A stretch of DNA of 64,000 bases from Candidozyma auris (GCF_003013715.1 NC_072817.1:930001-994000); one strand, 5' to 3'; shown: positions 38,806 to 48,495, counted from the stretch's first letter. Notes: generated by a model not told the origin, from the sequence alone. Made by a program: numbers and translations.

Positions 38806-39563
38806 TGATGTGTGTTTTGTTGTGTAAGTTTGAAGTGATGTTGGAGTGATAGAATCCTTGTCCTTTTATATTATCCTCATAACTCGGTTCACACAGCCAA
38901 CTGGCTGTTGTTTCGTGTTCTCATAGCCACCATGGTTCGTGGTACGTGGGGCTATGTTTCGGCGAGGTGTTTTGCATGGCTCATGGGCTTTGCAGCCATT
39001 TTATAGTATCAACCGCGATGTAGATGCACTGCCATTAAACTTTTGAGAATGTACCCCTGAGCCGCCCTATTGACAGGTTAACGAGAACGTGGGAGGGGGA
39101 GAAGGGGGTCTACAGGTGTTGTTGAAGACCCCCCTCGCTTATAGAAGCAAGCGGTGATTTTTGCTTCTGGCATCACCGTCGGCCAAATTTGACTCTATGT
39201 GATTTCAACAAATCTGGACACCCTGAAGTTTCAAATCTTCTAGTCTCGCTACCTAAAACGGCCGCATTGTTGACAGAAAGGGGTACATTTGCATTCACGA
39301 TTTCTCTTCACAGGCTGGCTCCAATACACACGCTGCTACACACGCTACTACACACGCTACTACACACGGTTACTACACACAATTCGTTGGGTGTGCGCAG
39401 TCCAGAAGTAAGCGTGGTTTGGTGAGGCTGTGTGAAGACCCGTGTTTCAAAACGTCATTATTGAATCTTGCATCATAAATCTTTCATTAGGTAGCAATCC
39501 AACCCTATTCGCGTCATATGGACCCCCACATGGCTATGTTTCATGCACTGGTCGTTTCCCTTT
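38806..39563. other. Intergenic stretch between the Ser/Gly gene and TAF5
   Basis: Promoter of the Ser/Gly gene, then C/G-rich sequence at 39090-39140, then a 12-bp tandem repeat. No gene. Confidence 0.55.
39326..39381. repeat. 12-bp tandem repeat (CTACTACACACG type)
   Basis: About four to five copies of a 12-bp unit, TACACACGCTAC with small changes, downstream of the TAF5 stop. Not within a gene. Confidence 0.82.
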
Positions 39564-41801
39564 CTATAATTGTAGAGACCCACCAGCAAGACAGAGGTTG
39601 CGCCTCGAGAAGTGGACCTTATACACCGGGGTCTTCTTTGTGAAATACGCTGTCATATGGTCGCTGGTAGCAACTATCTCCTTTCTGCTCACTCTCTCAG
39701 CTGGCTTTTTGGCGTCGCTTCCCGCAGACGAGGTGACGCTGGTGCTTCCATTCATACTCTCTCCGTTCATTGGCTCTGGAAGTGGGCCGGCATCATTTGT
39801 GTTTCTCTTCACGTCCCACACTCTCACAGTGTTGTCGGAGGCTCCACTGACAAGAACTGCGCCATCACGGGAGAAGGCCAATGAATATATCGAGGACCGG
39901 CCATGGCCCCTCATGCTCTTGAGTCGACGACCCGAACCAGCGTCCCAAAGATTAATCACAGTATCTTCTCCGGCTGTAGCTAACCATCTGCCATCTGGTG
40001 AAACGGCCATGCAATTGATCGCATTGGTGTGGCCCATAAAGATACGCACGGCGTTACCGGTCTGCACGTCCCACATACGAGCGGTCTTGTCAGAGGATCC
40101 AGTGAAGATGTAGTTGGAGTTTGGATGGAACTCGACGCAGTCAACATCATTAATGTGGCCGGCAAATATACGCAATGGATAGATGTGATCCGTTGCCCAA
40201 AGACGTGCCGTTTGATCGTGAGATGCTGTTGCAAAGTAGTGGCCAAATGGAGAAAACTTCACATCCCACACGGGCTGGTTGTGTCCCTTGTAAGATACCA
40301 ACGCGGTGTAGGTATCTAGCGACCAAAGACGCGCTGTTTTGTCTTCAGAGGAAGAGATCAAATACTTGTTGTCTGGTGAGAAGGATAACCCGTATACGGG
40401 TCCACTGTGGCCAACTAGTCTTCTAGTGTTGTCGTTGTTGCTGGGATCTCTTTTAATAACAGATTTGAGGGGACGTCCATCCAAACTCCAGAGCTTGATG
40501 AAGCTATCTTGGAAGCCTGCAGCTACCACGTTCGAGTCCTCATTGAACTCAAGGCAGGTCATATCGTTGTTGGTGTTGTGGAATGTGTACATGCACACGG
40601 AAGGGGCACTTGCCTGGATGGCTCCCAACTTCATTTTGCTGCGAGAGTCTTCCACTGCGAGGATCATTCTCTTGATGTCGGATGCATCCTTCAATGGTAA
40701 TGGAATCGAGTCAGCAGCCGGAGAATCTTTCTCGGGTTCGTTAAGCTCCTCGAACTCTTTTACGAGCGTTTTACCGTCCACCGGAGCCGTCATTTCATCT
40801 TTCACCTTTAACTCTGCTTCCACTTCTTTTTGGGTATCTTCATCCAAAGGTAGCTTACCTAGAAGCACGGGCTGCTCGTTGAATTTATCAATCTCGTTAG
40901 TGCTCGTAATGAACCCTGGAATGCCTTCAGCAGGGTCAGCCTCTCCCTCCTGTAACACTTTATCAGGTCTTGTAGTTGATATTATAGGATTAAGGTACTG
41001 GTTGATGATTCTGATTAGAACAGCGCCGCCGACGGCCTCGTTCTCATGAAGGAAATAAAGTAAAAGGTTCATCGTGGTCTTCGATAAGAGGATTCTGTAC
41101 TTGTTCGTACGGTAAGCCTGTGCTAAAGCGTTCTCTTTCAAATGATCAGGTAAAGAGATTCCTGCAAGCTGCTTTACCTCCAAACCATGAAGAATCATGT
41201 GGTCGTCTTTGAAGTTATCGTAAAATATCTTGGCATGTTTGATGAAATTCTTGGATACGAGCTCCAAGTAACAGTGAACAAAAAGCGGGTACAAAATCCG
41301 TGACAACTCAGGCTTGTACAAATCCAAAGAGGTCTCAACCCATCCTCTAAGAATGGAGTACGCCCTGTAGTAGATGTCTGGATCATTCTCACGCTTCTGT
41401 TTCTCTTCTTCCTCCTTCAAGAGCCGAAGCTCTTCTTCCTTCCTTTCATATAGCCCTTTGTCTTTCAATTCGCGTAATTCACGTTCAGTTCTTGCCACTT
41501 TCTCCCTCAACTCGCGGAGCTCGATATCTGCTTTAGTCTGTTTCCCCCCTCCCGTATAACTCAGCGAGATTTCTGTAGGTCCTGACAACGAGGTGTTTGC
41601 AGGCGTCGGTATTGCGGTCAGAGGCGTGGCGGTATTTGAGGATTCCAAGCGGAACATGGCTTCTGTCTTGTGGAAACCTTTCTTATTGAGGTACTCCATG
41701 ACAATACGGTTCAAGTCTGCCTGGGTGAACTGCTGTTGGCCCTTTGCTGGGGGTCTGTTGTTTGCGGCCGTATCCTGATCTGAGGCAGCTGGATTGGCCA
41801 T
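39564..41801 (-). CDS. TAF5: TAF5, WD-repeat subunit of TFIID and SAGA
   Basis: A 745-residue protein. LisH motif at about 25-52 (TQADLNRIVMEYLNKKGFHKTEAMFRLE), a charged coiled stretch at about 85-145, the TAF5 NTD2 domain at about 145-285 (YYRAYSILRGWVETSLDLYKPELSRILYP in parts), an acidic linker, and six to seven WD40 repeats from about 410 (GHSGPVYGLSFSPDNKYL, GHINDVDCVEFHPN, GHTNAINCMAVSPDGRWLAT). TAF5 scaffolds histone-fold TAFs in both TFIID and SAGA. Slightly shorter than yeast TAF5 (798). Start: first ATG, consistent with the family. Confidence 0.97.
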   Translation of the reverse strand: MANPAASDQDTAANNRPPAKGQQQFTQADLNRIVMEYLNKKGFHKTEAMFRLESSNTATPLTAIPTPANTSLSGPTEISLSYTGGGKQTKADIELRELREKVARTERELRELKDKGLYERKEEELRLLKEEEEKQKRENDPDIYYRAYSILRGWVETSLDLYKPELSRILYPLFVHCYLELVSKNFIKHAKIFYDNFKDDHMILHGLEVKQLAGISLPDHLKENALAQAYRTNKYRILLSKTTMNLLLYFLHENEAVGGAVLIRIINQYLNPIISTTRPDKVLQEGEADPAEGIPGFITSTNEIDKFNEQPVLLGKLPLDEDTQKEVEAELKVKDEMTAPVDGKTLVKEFEELNEPEKDSPAADSIPLPLKDASDIKRMILAVEDSRSKMKLGAIQASAPSVCMYTFHNTNNDMTCLEFNEDSNVVAAGFQDSFIKLWSLDGRPLKSVIKRDPSNNDNTRRLVGHSGPVYGLSFSPDNKYLISSSEDKTARLWSLDTYTALVSYKGHNQPVWDVKFSPFGHYFATASHDQTARLWATDHIYPLRIFAGHINDVDCVEFHPNSNYIFTGSSDKTARMWDVQTGNAVRIFMGHTNAINCMAVSPDGRWLATAGEDTVINLWDAGSGRRLKSMRGHGRSSIYSLAFSRDGAVLVSGASDNTVRVWDVKRNTNDAGPLPEPMNGESMNGSTSVTSSAGSDAKKPAERVSRKEIVATSDHMTAYFTKKTPVYKVHFSRRNLCLAGGSLQL

Positions 41802-41996
41802 ATTTTTGAAGGGATTGACGAGAATTTATATTGCTGAGCGTTGGTATACTGTGGAAAACAACTGGTGAAGTCGTGTGCCGCGCACGACCGAAGCATTACA
41901 AGTTACAAACCATGGGTGGAATATAGTGTATATTGTACAAATAGTCGTAAGCAGTCGTCATCATGCAAGTAAAGTTAGCTTGTAGACACAATTGGC

Positions 41997-42773
41997 CTAT
42001 GTCTTGCCAAACAACTTTCTCCAGCGGCTCTTCTCCTTCCCCACGTTATCCTCGTCTAGGCGCTTGTTGATGGCACCACACACAACCTTGGCTAAATATT
42101 TCCCACTGAATTTGCGCCCGTCAATCTTTTTACTGTCCCAAGGCACGGTGTCCACGATATCTCTCAGTAGACCTTTCTTTATCAAATCATCGTCAAGCAG
42201 CCTTAGACACTTTTTTGCAGCCGGATCAGCGCCAATCTGAACAAACTGGATCCCCATTTGGTTGGGCGGCGCATTGAGTCTGTCCAACTGCTGCACAATC
42301 CACACAATTACACTGGCCACATCATCCGAAAACTGGCCGTCAGTTATCGCCAAAATGTTGAGTGGTTTTGTCTCTCCAGGCTGGTAGCTGTCAAAGTATT
42401 TCTGAGCTAGTCTTTGGAGAGTCCGACCCATATTCGTGCCTCCGCTAGGCGTGCGACTGTCGAATGTTTCCTGTATCCGCTCTGGTGTAGCGTTCAACAC
42501 TGGCTCACGTCTATTTAGAAACCAGATGTCTTGCCCGTCTTCATCCCATTCGGCGCATATGTTGGAGAGCGTCGCCAATGCGTCACGGGCATATGGCCAC
42601 GGAATAATCCCCAGCTTCTTTTCCGTCCACGACATCAGACTCGAGTCGTCGACAATATACACTATATCGTAATCCCTGAGAGCCCACAATTGATCGTCTG
42701 GGATGAGAGAGGAGGCGGTCTTGGAAACCTCACTGTAGGCAGGCGGCGGGGCTCTAGCATTAATTGTCGTCAT
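41997..42773 (-). CDS. von Willebrand factor A domain protein, function unknown
   Basis: A 258-residue soluble protein. A Pro-rich start (ARAPPPAYSEV, a PPxY motif at about 9-13 that could bind WW domains of the Rsp5 ubiquitin ligase) precedes a VWA domain. Its metal-ion site begins YIVDDSS and the next codon, 46, is CTG. Read as Ser this makes the canonical DxSxS (D42, S44, S46). The second site element is TPSGGTNMG (Thr) and the third ITDGQFSDD (Asp). The tail is basic (KEKSRWRKLFGK). Similar one-domain VWA proteins are common in filamentous fungi, sometimes near signalling or ubiquitin components. I recognise no named yeast orthologue. No signal peptide, so likely cytosolic. Confidence 0.82.
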   Translation of the reverse strand: MTTINARAPPPAYSEVSKTASSLIPDDQLWALRDYDIVYIVDDSSLMSWTEKKLGIIPWPYARDALATLSNICAEWDEDGQDIWFLNRREPVLNATPERIQETFDSRTPSGGTNMGRTLQRLAQKYFDSYQPGETKPLNILAITDGQFSDDVASVIVWIVQQLDRLNAPPNQMGIQFVQIGADPAAKKCLRLLDDDLIKKGLLRDIVDTVPWDSKKIDGRKFSGKYLAKVVCGAINKRLDEDNVGKEKSRWRKLFGKT

Positions 42774-43769
42774 AATTGTAAGTTATAAAGTGCTTTCTGG
42801 AATGTTTTATATGTTTGGTTTATAAATTTTTGTGGGTGTCGGCCAGCTTTATAAAGTGGTAGCGTCGGCCCCACGAATCTTTTGCAGCCGTGCGAAGTCA
42901 TGTATGATAGCGCATGAAACGACTTCTGGGTGGGCGCAGTACCTGGCAAGGTGACTAGTCGGCCAAAAAAACGTGAACAAAGTTCGGCGTGGAAATGGCG
43001 ACTATGTCAATTTAATCGATTACGTCATTCTTGGTGTGGCTTTCATTGGAGATTTTAGTGATGAGGCGCATGCGTTATCGGTTGAAGTATGGGTACATTG
43101 ATGCGTTGTCGTGGGAGAGTATCGGTAGAAACGAATGCTGGACCGACCTTGTGACCAACACATTATCCAATGACGTTTTCGTCGAAGGATAGTGGAGTTC
43201 AAAGGCTGAAAATAGTCAGTTTGGTTTTTTGTGAGTGTGTTGCCAAATCATTGAAGGCTGCAAATCGGGCAGGGACCAAAGTGACTATGACGTTAGATCT
43301 CTCCAATAGTATTGGCTCAAGTATTGAGCTTTTATAAATACTGAAAGCAGCGTAATGGGAGTGAAATATATCTCTTTTAACCTCCACGAGTAAATCTCTT
43401 CATGAAGGTGCTATCGGTAACGCAGTTGGTCCGGGACATCGATTATTTTATTGCCCGAAAATGCCGCTTAGGGCAAGCTTAGACTCGCAGATATACGACA
43501 AGCATAATGTGACACATGCACACTGTTGTCATCGGGCTGTAGAGGTGTAATCTCGAGAAGCTGCTCTAGCCCCTAAGCTGAGTCTGATTGCGGCTGCCGG
43601 TCCGAGACGTCTCACAATGTATGGCGATAGGTTAGCGCATAAGATATTTCAATGAGACGGCTTCGTAAGCTAGAACAAGGGTGTTTGCAACCTGCCGCTT
43701 AGTTTCCTCAATGGCATTCTATACCTTGAGCCACCAATAGCAGCATGACAAGCGATGCGTGCCCTTGAT
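42774..43769. other. Intergenic stretch, no gene recognised
   Basis: Promoter of the VWA gene and 3' flank of GPI2. The middle, about 43430-43640, is GC-richer with local self-complementarity (for example gcccgaaaatgccgcttagggc), so a small non-coding RNA is possible but no box motifs identify one. Confidence 0.45.
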
Positions 43770-44624
43770 TTACGTTTTTGGGTTGATTTTGGGCTTTGCG
43801 GTGTCCCATGGACCCTGGAGCTCGTTCTTGTATCTTTGCAACGACATGAAGTACCACGGAAGACACACCAGCACAAACACCACCCCCATTAGGTAAACGA
43901 TGGTGAACCATGTGCCATGAATGACGTAGATGATGCACGCAACAACAGCATACATCGAAAGCGTGAGGACAAAGTGGGCCTTGTACAGCTTTTCACGAAG
44001 CTTAAGGTCGAATAAGGGAAAGACAATACACACTTCTGCGGTGAACACCAAGAACACAAACGCGTCCATCGACAGCAGGAGACGAGAAGCCAACACAATG
44101 CCATTTGTAAAACTGAGGTTTGTTGATATCACTGCCCTGTAGCTTTGAGACGTTTCTAGTGCGTAATCATGGCAAAGCACGTTTAGACTGGTCAATACGC
44201 TGGAAAGCGCCCATATGGAGTCTGAAGACGTGGATTTGGTCAAAGATCGTAGCACTGGCGAAAGCAACAAAAGCATAAGCAAAATCACCATGTTCAGTTT
44301 GACATTCTCTGCAGCATTTTCAACATTGTCTATGATCGCCGGTAGCACCAAGAACCCAACCAATGCCAATGCTGTGCTCACCAACGTTGAAGTGCATGCG
44401 TGCCAGTAAGCAGAATAAATACCCGAAAAGTTCAAATTCACTAGCAATAAGAGACTAGCGTACAAAGATACTAGGCTGAAGTCGTGGTATAGTTTGCGAA
44501 ACAGGTACTTTGTCACGGTGGTGTTCCGCTTGAGCTGGTCCAAAAACAGGTCGGGCGTGTAATTGTCTGGGAAGGGCTGGTTCAAATAAAGAAGCTTTTT
44601 CCATTGCTGGGGCAGAGGAGCCAT
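43770..44624 (-). CDS. GPI2: Gpi2/PIG-C, subunit of the GPI GlcNAc transferase
   Basis: A 284-residue polytopic protein from the ATG at 44622-44624, near the yeast 280. The N-terminal WKKLLYLNQPFPDNYTP is diagnostic of Gpi2. LSPVLRSLTKSTSSDSIWALS in the middle is the most conserved segment. About six to eight hydrophobic spans follow. It belongs to the ER complex that transfers GlcNAc to phosphatidylinositol, the first step of GPI anchor synthesis, used by the wall proteins in this window. The frame extends 19 codons upstream without similarity. Divergent from the next gene across 145 bp. Confidence 0.96.
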   Translation of the reverse strand: MAPLPQQWKKLLYLNQPFPDNYTPDLFLDQLKRNTTVTKYLFRKLYHDFSLVSLYASLLLLVNLNFSGIYSAYWHACTSTLVSTALALVGFLVLPAIIDNVENAAENVKLNMVILLMLLLLSPVLRSLTKSTSSDSIWALSSVLTSLNVLCHDYALETSQSYRAVISTNLSFTNGIVLASRLLLSMDAFVFLVFTAEVCIVFPLFDLKLREKLYKAHFVLTLSMYAVVACIIYVIHGTWFTIVYLMGVVFVLVCLPWYFMSLQRYKNELQGPWDTAKPKINPKT

Positions 44625-44769
44625 TACCCTCGTAACAATAGAAAAATGCTGGAGTAGTAACTTCTTCACACCTGTATACACTTCCCCACATCACCCTACC
44701 ACCTACTATCACCATCAACTCACTGATATACAGATACTTTACAAATAAAGCTTTATATATACATAGGCG

Positions 44770-45387
44770 ATGTCTAAACACGGGTTCCACGACTCTGTGT
44801 CGCTGATGACGTCGTTTGCCAACTCTCAGCGCCAAAAACCCTACAGAAACATCACCAGAAGCGATACCAACACCACCGACATGGCCCTGATGGTAGACAC
44901 CCAAAGTCTTCGAACAATCGACCAGCTCTCCACGGCACGGCCAAGCGTCACGATGCTGGACAAGTTGTGGACGCAGATCGACGTGTTGGACGATGTGAAG
45001 CGGATGGCGCAAGATGTTCGGGAGAGGGGCACGTTTCTCAACGAGGAGTTCGGGCAGAAGCTAGTTGAAATGAAGGAAGCACAGCAGCGGCTTCTAGATG
45101 TAATGAATCGGCACCAAGAGCTCAGTGAAAAGAGCCGGCAAAGCATGAAGGAGCAGCTCGAGCAAGGACCCATAGAGCGGATGGAGGAAGAAGCTATTCG
45201 CAAGGATAATGAAGAGAAACAGAAGAAAATGCATGATTTTTTCTTTGGCGACGACCAGGAGTACGGAGCGGAGGAATCCAAGGATTTTGATGAGCTTAAT
45301 GGCTACGTTGATGACGTGAGGAATCTGTTGGCTCAAATCGCAGAAAGCATGGCCAGGTTCGATGACACCACCAAGGATTTGTGGTAA
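44770..45387 (+). CDS. Coiled-coil protein of unknown function
   Basis: A 205-residue hydrophilic protein. Residues ~40-75 (MVDTQSLRTIDQLS...SVTMLDKLWTQIDVLDDVKRMA) look like a conserved amphipathic block. Residues ~85-155 are a strongly charged coiled coil (KLVEMKEAQQRLLDVM, EEEAIRKDNEEKQKKMHDFF). A final helix (DDVRNLLAQIAESMARFDD) ends the chain. Size and coiled-coil layout recall small subunits of tethering or BLOC-1-like complexes, but I cannot name it. No membrane span or signal. It shares a 145-bp divergent promoter with GPI2. Confidence 0.75.
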   Translation: MSKHGFHDSVSLMTSFANSQRQKPYRNITRSDTNTTDMALMVDTQSLRTIDQLSTARPSVTMLDKLWTQIDVLDDVKRMAQDVRERGTFLNEEFGQKLVEMKEAQQRLLDVMNRHQELSEKSRQSMKEQLEQGPIERMEEEAIRKDNEEKQKKMHDFFFGDDQEYGAEESKDFDELNGYVDDVRNLLAQIAESMARFDDTTKDLW

Positions 45388-46297
45388 GCTCAGGTGAGTT
45401 TACGGGCGAACGTATAAAGTGAGGCATGAGGTGAGGAACAGGCGAGTGGGCGCAAACGAGCGACAAAATGTGCAAGTTTTATGGTGTGAGAAAGTACCGA
45501 GTAAAGTATGGGGAGACGGCCGGAGCCGAGGAATAAAGGATAGAGTGCTTCAGAGGCGAGAATTCTATGGGGCAGCATCAACAACTGACACGGTATAAGT
45601 GGATTCAAACCAGCTTCTCAAAATGACCTTTTCGTCCTCCACGGTACCTTTGGTCTTAGGTGCATCGTGCTCCTCGGATTAACTCTGTTCACAATACTGC
45701 TCGGAGGGCGCACTCGGAACCACCCATCGGAAAAACCTCCCCATGGGCACGCAGACTCACATACAAACGCTGAATTACAAAATGAGTAATAACAGGGCGT
45801 CAGCTGCCGCCAACCTCGATCGATCACCCTTCAGGCGAGACCCCAGACGCACCCCACTACGTCGCGGAGTGACGCCATCCGAAATTGGAGGAGACGTTGC
45901 ATCAACATTCAAAAAAAAAAAGTTTCTGTTGCCGCATCAACCACCTGACGCACCATACTCTGCGTCTAGTCAAACTTCTAATTTGACTTCAATTTGGGTG
46001 GAATTAGCTGTTTACTCTAAGTTTCGTCCTTCGATATCCATTCTTATATCGATTCCCAACTGTCGCCCCAAAATGGTGCTACGTTGGTGATGCGATGGGC
46101 GGTTTTTTGCCCGTTTGCCGACGCAGTTTTTCGATTGATCACCTTACTCGTGCCTGCATGAGAGACGCCAGTCGCTCACCAGCTCCGAAAGTGAAACCTG
46201 ATTTTTCACCGCATATAAGAAGGTCACCGGTCCCCCCACCCTTGCTTCGGACGTTGGAAAGACTATCACTTTTTAACTTTACATTATACTTCACACA
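45388..46297. other. Upstream region of hexokinase
   Basis: About 0.9 kb of presumed promoter. An A-run lies at 45911-45920, and a TATA-like element sits 84 bp before the ATG. No gene is supported in it. Confidence 0.6.
46214..46219 (+). promoter_or_regulatory. TATA-like element of hexokinase
   Basis: TATAAG in the context GCATATAAGAAGG, 79-84 bp upstream of the hexokinase ATG, a usual place for a strong glycolytic promoter. Inferred by position. Confidence 0.5.
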
Positions 46298-47752
46298 ATG
46301 GTCAGATTAGGACCCAAGCCACCTCAGCACAGAAAAGGCACCTTCACCGGTGTCTCGCAAGAGTTGCTCGATGAGATCCACAAAATGGAGAAAATGTTCA
46401 CCGTTTCCGGCGAAACCTTAGACAAGATCTCGGACCATTTTGCCTCTGAGTTGACCAAAGGCTTGTCCAAGGCCGGAGGCAATATCCCCATGATCCCAGG
46501 TTGGGTTGTTGACTACCCAACTGGTGAAGAAAAAGGTGAATACTTGGCCATTGACTTGGGAGGAACCAACTTGAGAGTGGTGTTGGTATCTTTGTTGGGC
46601 AACCACAAGTTTGACACCACCCAGTCGAAATACGCTTTGCCCAAGCACATGAGAACCGCCAAGAGCGAGGAGTTGTGGAGCTTCATTGCCGACTGCTTGG
46701 CCAAGTTCATCGAGGAGTTCTTCCCTGACGGAGTCAAAAGTCCCTTGCCTTTGGGTTTCACCTTCTCTTACCCTGCCTCTCAAGACAGAATCACCGAGGG
46801 TTACTTGCAAAGATGGACCAAAGGCTTCGACATTGAGGGCGTCGAAGGTAAAGACGTTGTGCCCATGTTGCAGGATGCCATTGCCAAGCAGAACCTCCCT
46901 GTTGAGGTTGTTGCTTTGATCAACGACACCACCGGTACGTTGGTGGCCTCCATGTACACAGATGCTGAGACTAAGATGGGTCTTATCTTTGGTACCGGTG
47001 TGAACGGTGCATACTACGAGGTCTGCGGTGACATTCCAAAGTTGGAAGGCAGATTGGAAGACGACATCACCCCAGAGCTGCCAATGGCTATCAACTGCGA
47101 GTATGGTTCTTTTGACAACGAGCTCGTGGTGTTGCCAAGAACAAAGTACGACGTGATCATTGACAAAGAGTCTCCAAGACCTGGCCAGCAGTCGTTCGAG
47201 AAAATGATCTCGGGTTACTACTTGGGTGAGCTTTTGAGATTGATCCTTCTCGAGTTGGCTGAAGAGAAACACTTGATTTTCGATGGCCAGGACTTGACCA
47301 AGTTGCACGAGAGCTTCATTATGGATACCTCGTTCCCTGCTCGTATCGAGGAGGACCCATTCGAAAACTTGTCTGATGTTCAGGATCTTTTCCAGACCCA
47401 CTTGAACATCCAGACCACTGTGGCCGAGAGAAAGGTGATCAGAAGATTGTCCGAGTTGCTCGGTGAGAGATCCGCCAGAATGTCCGTGTGTGGCATTGCT
47501 GCCATTTGCAAAAAGAGAGGCTACAAGACCGCCCACTGTGCTGCCGACGGTTCTGTTTACGAAAAATACCCATACTTCAAGGAGAGAGCCGCCCAGGCCT
47601 TGAGAGACATCTTTGGCTGGGCCGACGACCAGGAGGACCCGATTGTCATTGTGCCTGCTGAAGATGGTTCTGGTGTCGGTGCCGCTGTCATTGCCGCCTT
47701 GACTGAACAAAGATTGAAGGAGGGCAAGTCTGTCGGTGTGAAAAAGGCATGA
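46298..47752 (+). CDS. HXK2: Hexokinase (Hxk2-type)
   Basis: A 484-residue protein. It has the N-terminal MVRLGPKPPQHRKGT, phosphate-1 loop DLGGTNLRV (86-94), sugar-binding GFTFSYPASQDRITEGYLQRW region (153-173, read in parts), catalytic Asp210 in INDTTGTL, and GTGVNGAYYE and PAEDGSGVGAAV (adenosine motif). It phosphorylates glucose at the entry of glycolysis. Type 2 enzymes also act in glucose repression through the N-terminal segment. Thr15 replaces the Ser of the RKGS site phosphorylated in baker's yeast. Leucine is almost always TTG, and the gene has one in-frame CTG (codon 261). This bias marks high expression. Confidence 0.97.
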   Translation: MVRLGPKPPQHRKGTFTGVSQELLDEIHKMEKMFTVSGETLDKISDHFASELTKGLSKAGGNIPMIPGWVVDYPTGEEKGEYLAIDLGGTNLRVVLVSLLGNHKFDTTQSKYALPKHMRTAKSEELWSFIADCLAKFIEEFFPDGVKSPLPLGFTFSYPASQDRITEGYLQRWTKGFDIEGVEGKDVVPMLQDAIAKQNLPVEVVALINDTTGTLVASMYTDAETKMGLIFGTGVNGAYYEVCGDIPKLEGRLEDDITPELPMAINCEYGSFDNELVVLPRTKYDVIIDKESPRPGQQSFEKMISGYYLGELLRLILLELAEEKHLIFDGQDLTKLHESFIMDTSFPARIEEDPFENLSDVQDLFQTHLNIQTTVAERKVIRRLSELLGERSARMSVCGIAAICKKRGYKTAHCAADGSVYEKYPYFKERAAQALRDIFGWADDQEDPIVIVPAEDGSGVGAAVIAALTEQRLKEGKSVGVKKA

Positions 47753-48063
47753 GCTACGTTGAAGTTGATGACTTAAAACTGAATGCATTGTATGAACCTT
47801 TACTTTAGATAGCAAGCATCAAAGTTGGAATATATAACGAGGTGATTTCAAGTGGTAAGACTCTTTGATTATGACCTAAGACAAAAGTATCCCCCTTCTT
47901 CTGTCTCTCTTGGTCTGGCAACTTGGGTATTTCTACTAACCCACGCCATTTTGCACCCAGTGTGCACAGAGGGCAAACCGAGAATGATGTACCCACCAAC
48001 TACTCTTCTTCAGCGTACGCCTTTGTCCACCACCTTTCTTCCACTTTCCCGCCAATTTTCCTC
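47753..48063. other. Spacer between hexokinase and MIM1
   Basis: 311 bp on the same strand holding the hexokinase terminator and MIM1 leader. A TACTAAC at 47934-47940 has CAG 20 nt later, but this spacing differs from the real introns here, so a leader intron is only a faint possibility. Confidence 0.5.
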
Positions 48064-48495
48064 ATGTCCATCTACCTGGCCGTACAACACACGGAAGGCC
48101 GCCCCAACGGTGTGTCAGACTTAGAGGAAGCAAACGACGTGACAGTGATAAGCGCCCAGCTATCTTCTGACGAGCTTGTCAGCAACGAGGACATTACCAC
48201 CACGCACAGCATTATTGAAGCAGGCCGCCATGAGAGCGAGCAGAAAGAGAAAGAGAAAACAGAAGTCAAGTACAACAACGCCAATGGGCAGCTCGTGGTG
48301 AGCTTCAACATATGGAACATTCTCAAAAAGGGAGCCATCAACTTGGTTTTACCGTTTATAAACGGCATCATGCTTGGTTTTGGAGAAATCTTCGCTCACG
48401 AGGTAGGGTTCAAATATGGCTTTGTGGGTGCTCGTGTGCAACCACCCAGGCGGCAGGTCCAGGCTCAAGCTCAGACCAAATCAAGATTCATATAG
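48064..48495 (+). CDS. MIM1: Mim1, mitochondrial outer-membrane import factor
   Basis: A 143-residue protein from the ATG at 48064; the longer open frame upstream has no family similarity. The conserved span INLVLPFINGIMLGFGEIFAHE (about residues 90-111) with its GxxxG-type glycine pattern matches Mim1 almost residue for residue. The N-terminal part is acidic and variable and the tail basic. Mim1 with Mim2 inserts helical outer-membrane proteins and assembles the TOM complex. Its 3' end is 40 bp from the convergent RPR2. Confidence 0.95.
   Translation: MSIYLAVQHTEGRPNGVSDLEEANDVTVISAQLSSDELVSNEDITTTHSIIEAGRHESEQKEKEKTEVKYNNANGQLVVSFNIWNILKKGAINLVLPFINGIMLGFGEIFAHEVGFKYGFVGARVQPPRRQVQAQAQTKSRFI

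Noticed and set aside
46418..47815. A 465-codon minus-strand frame opposite hexokinase
   Set aside because: It is a shadow of the codon bias of hexokinase; its translation has no family features, and the plus strand is unambiguous.
47934..47960. TACTAAC followed by CAG before MIM1
   Set aside because: The spacing of about 20 nt differs from the 5-7 nt of the supported introns, the donor candidate GTAAGA is weak, and the MIM1 coding frame needs no upstream exon.
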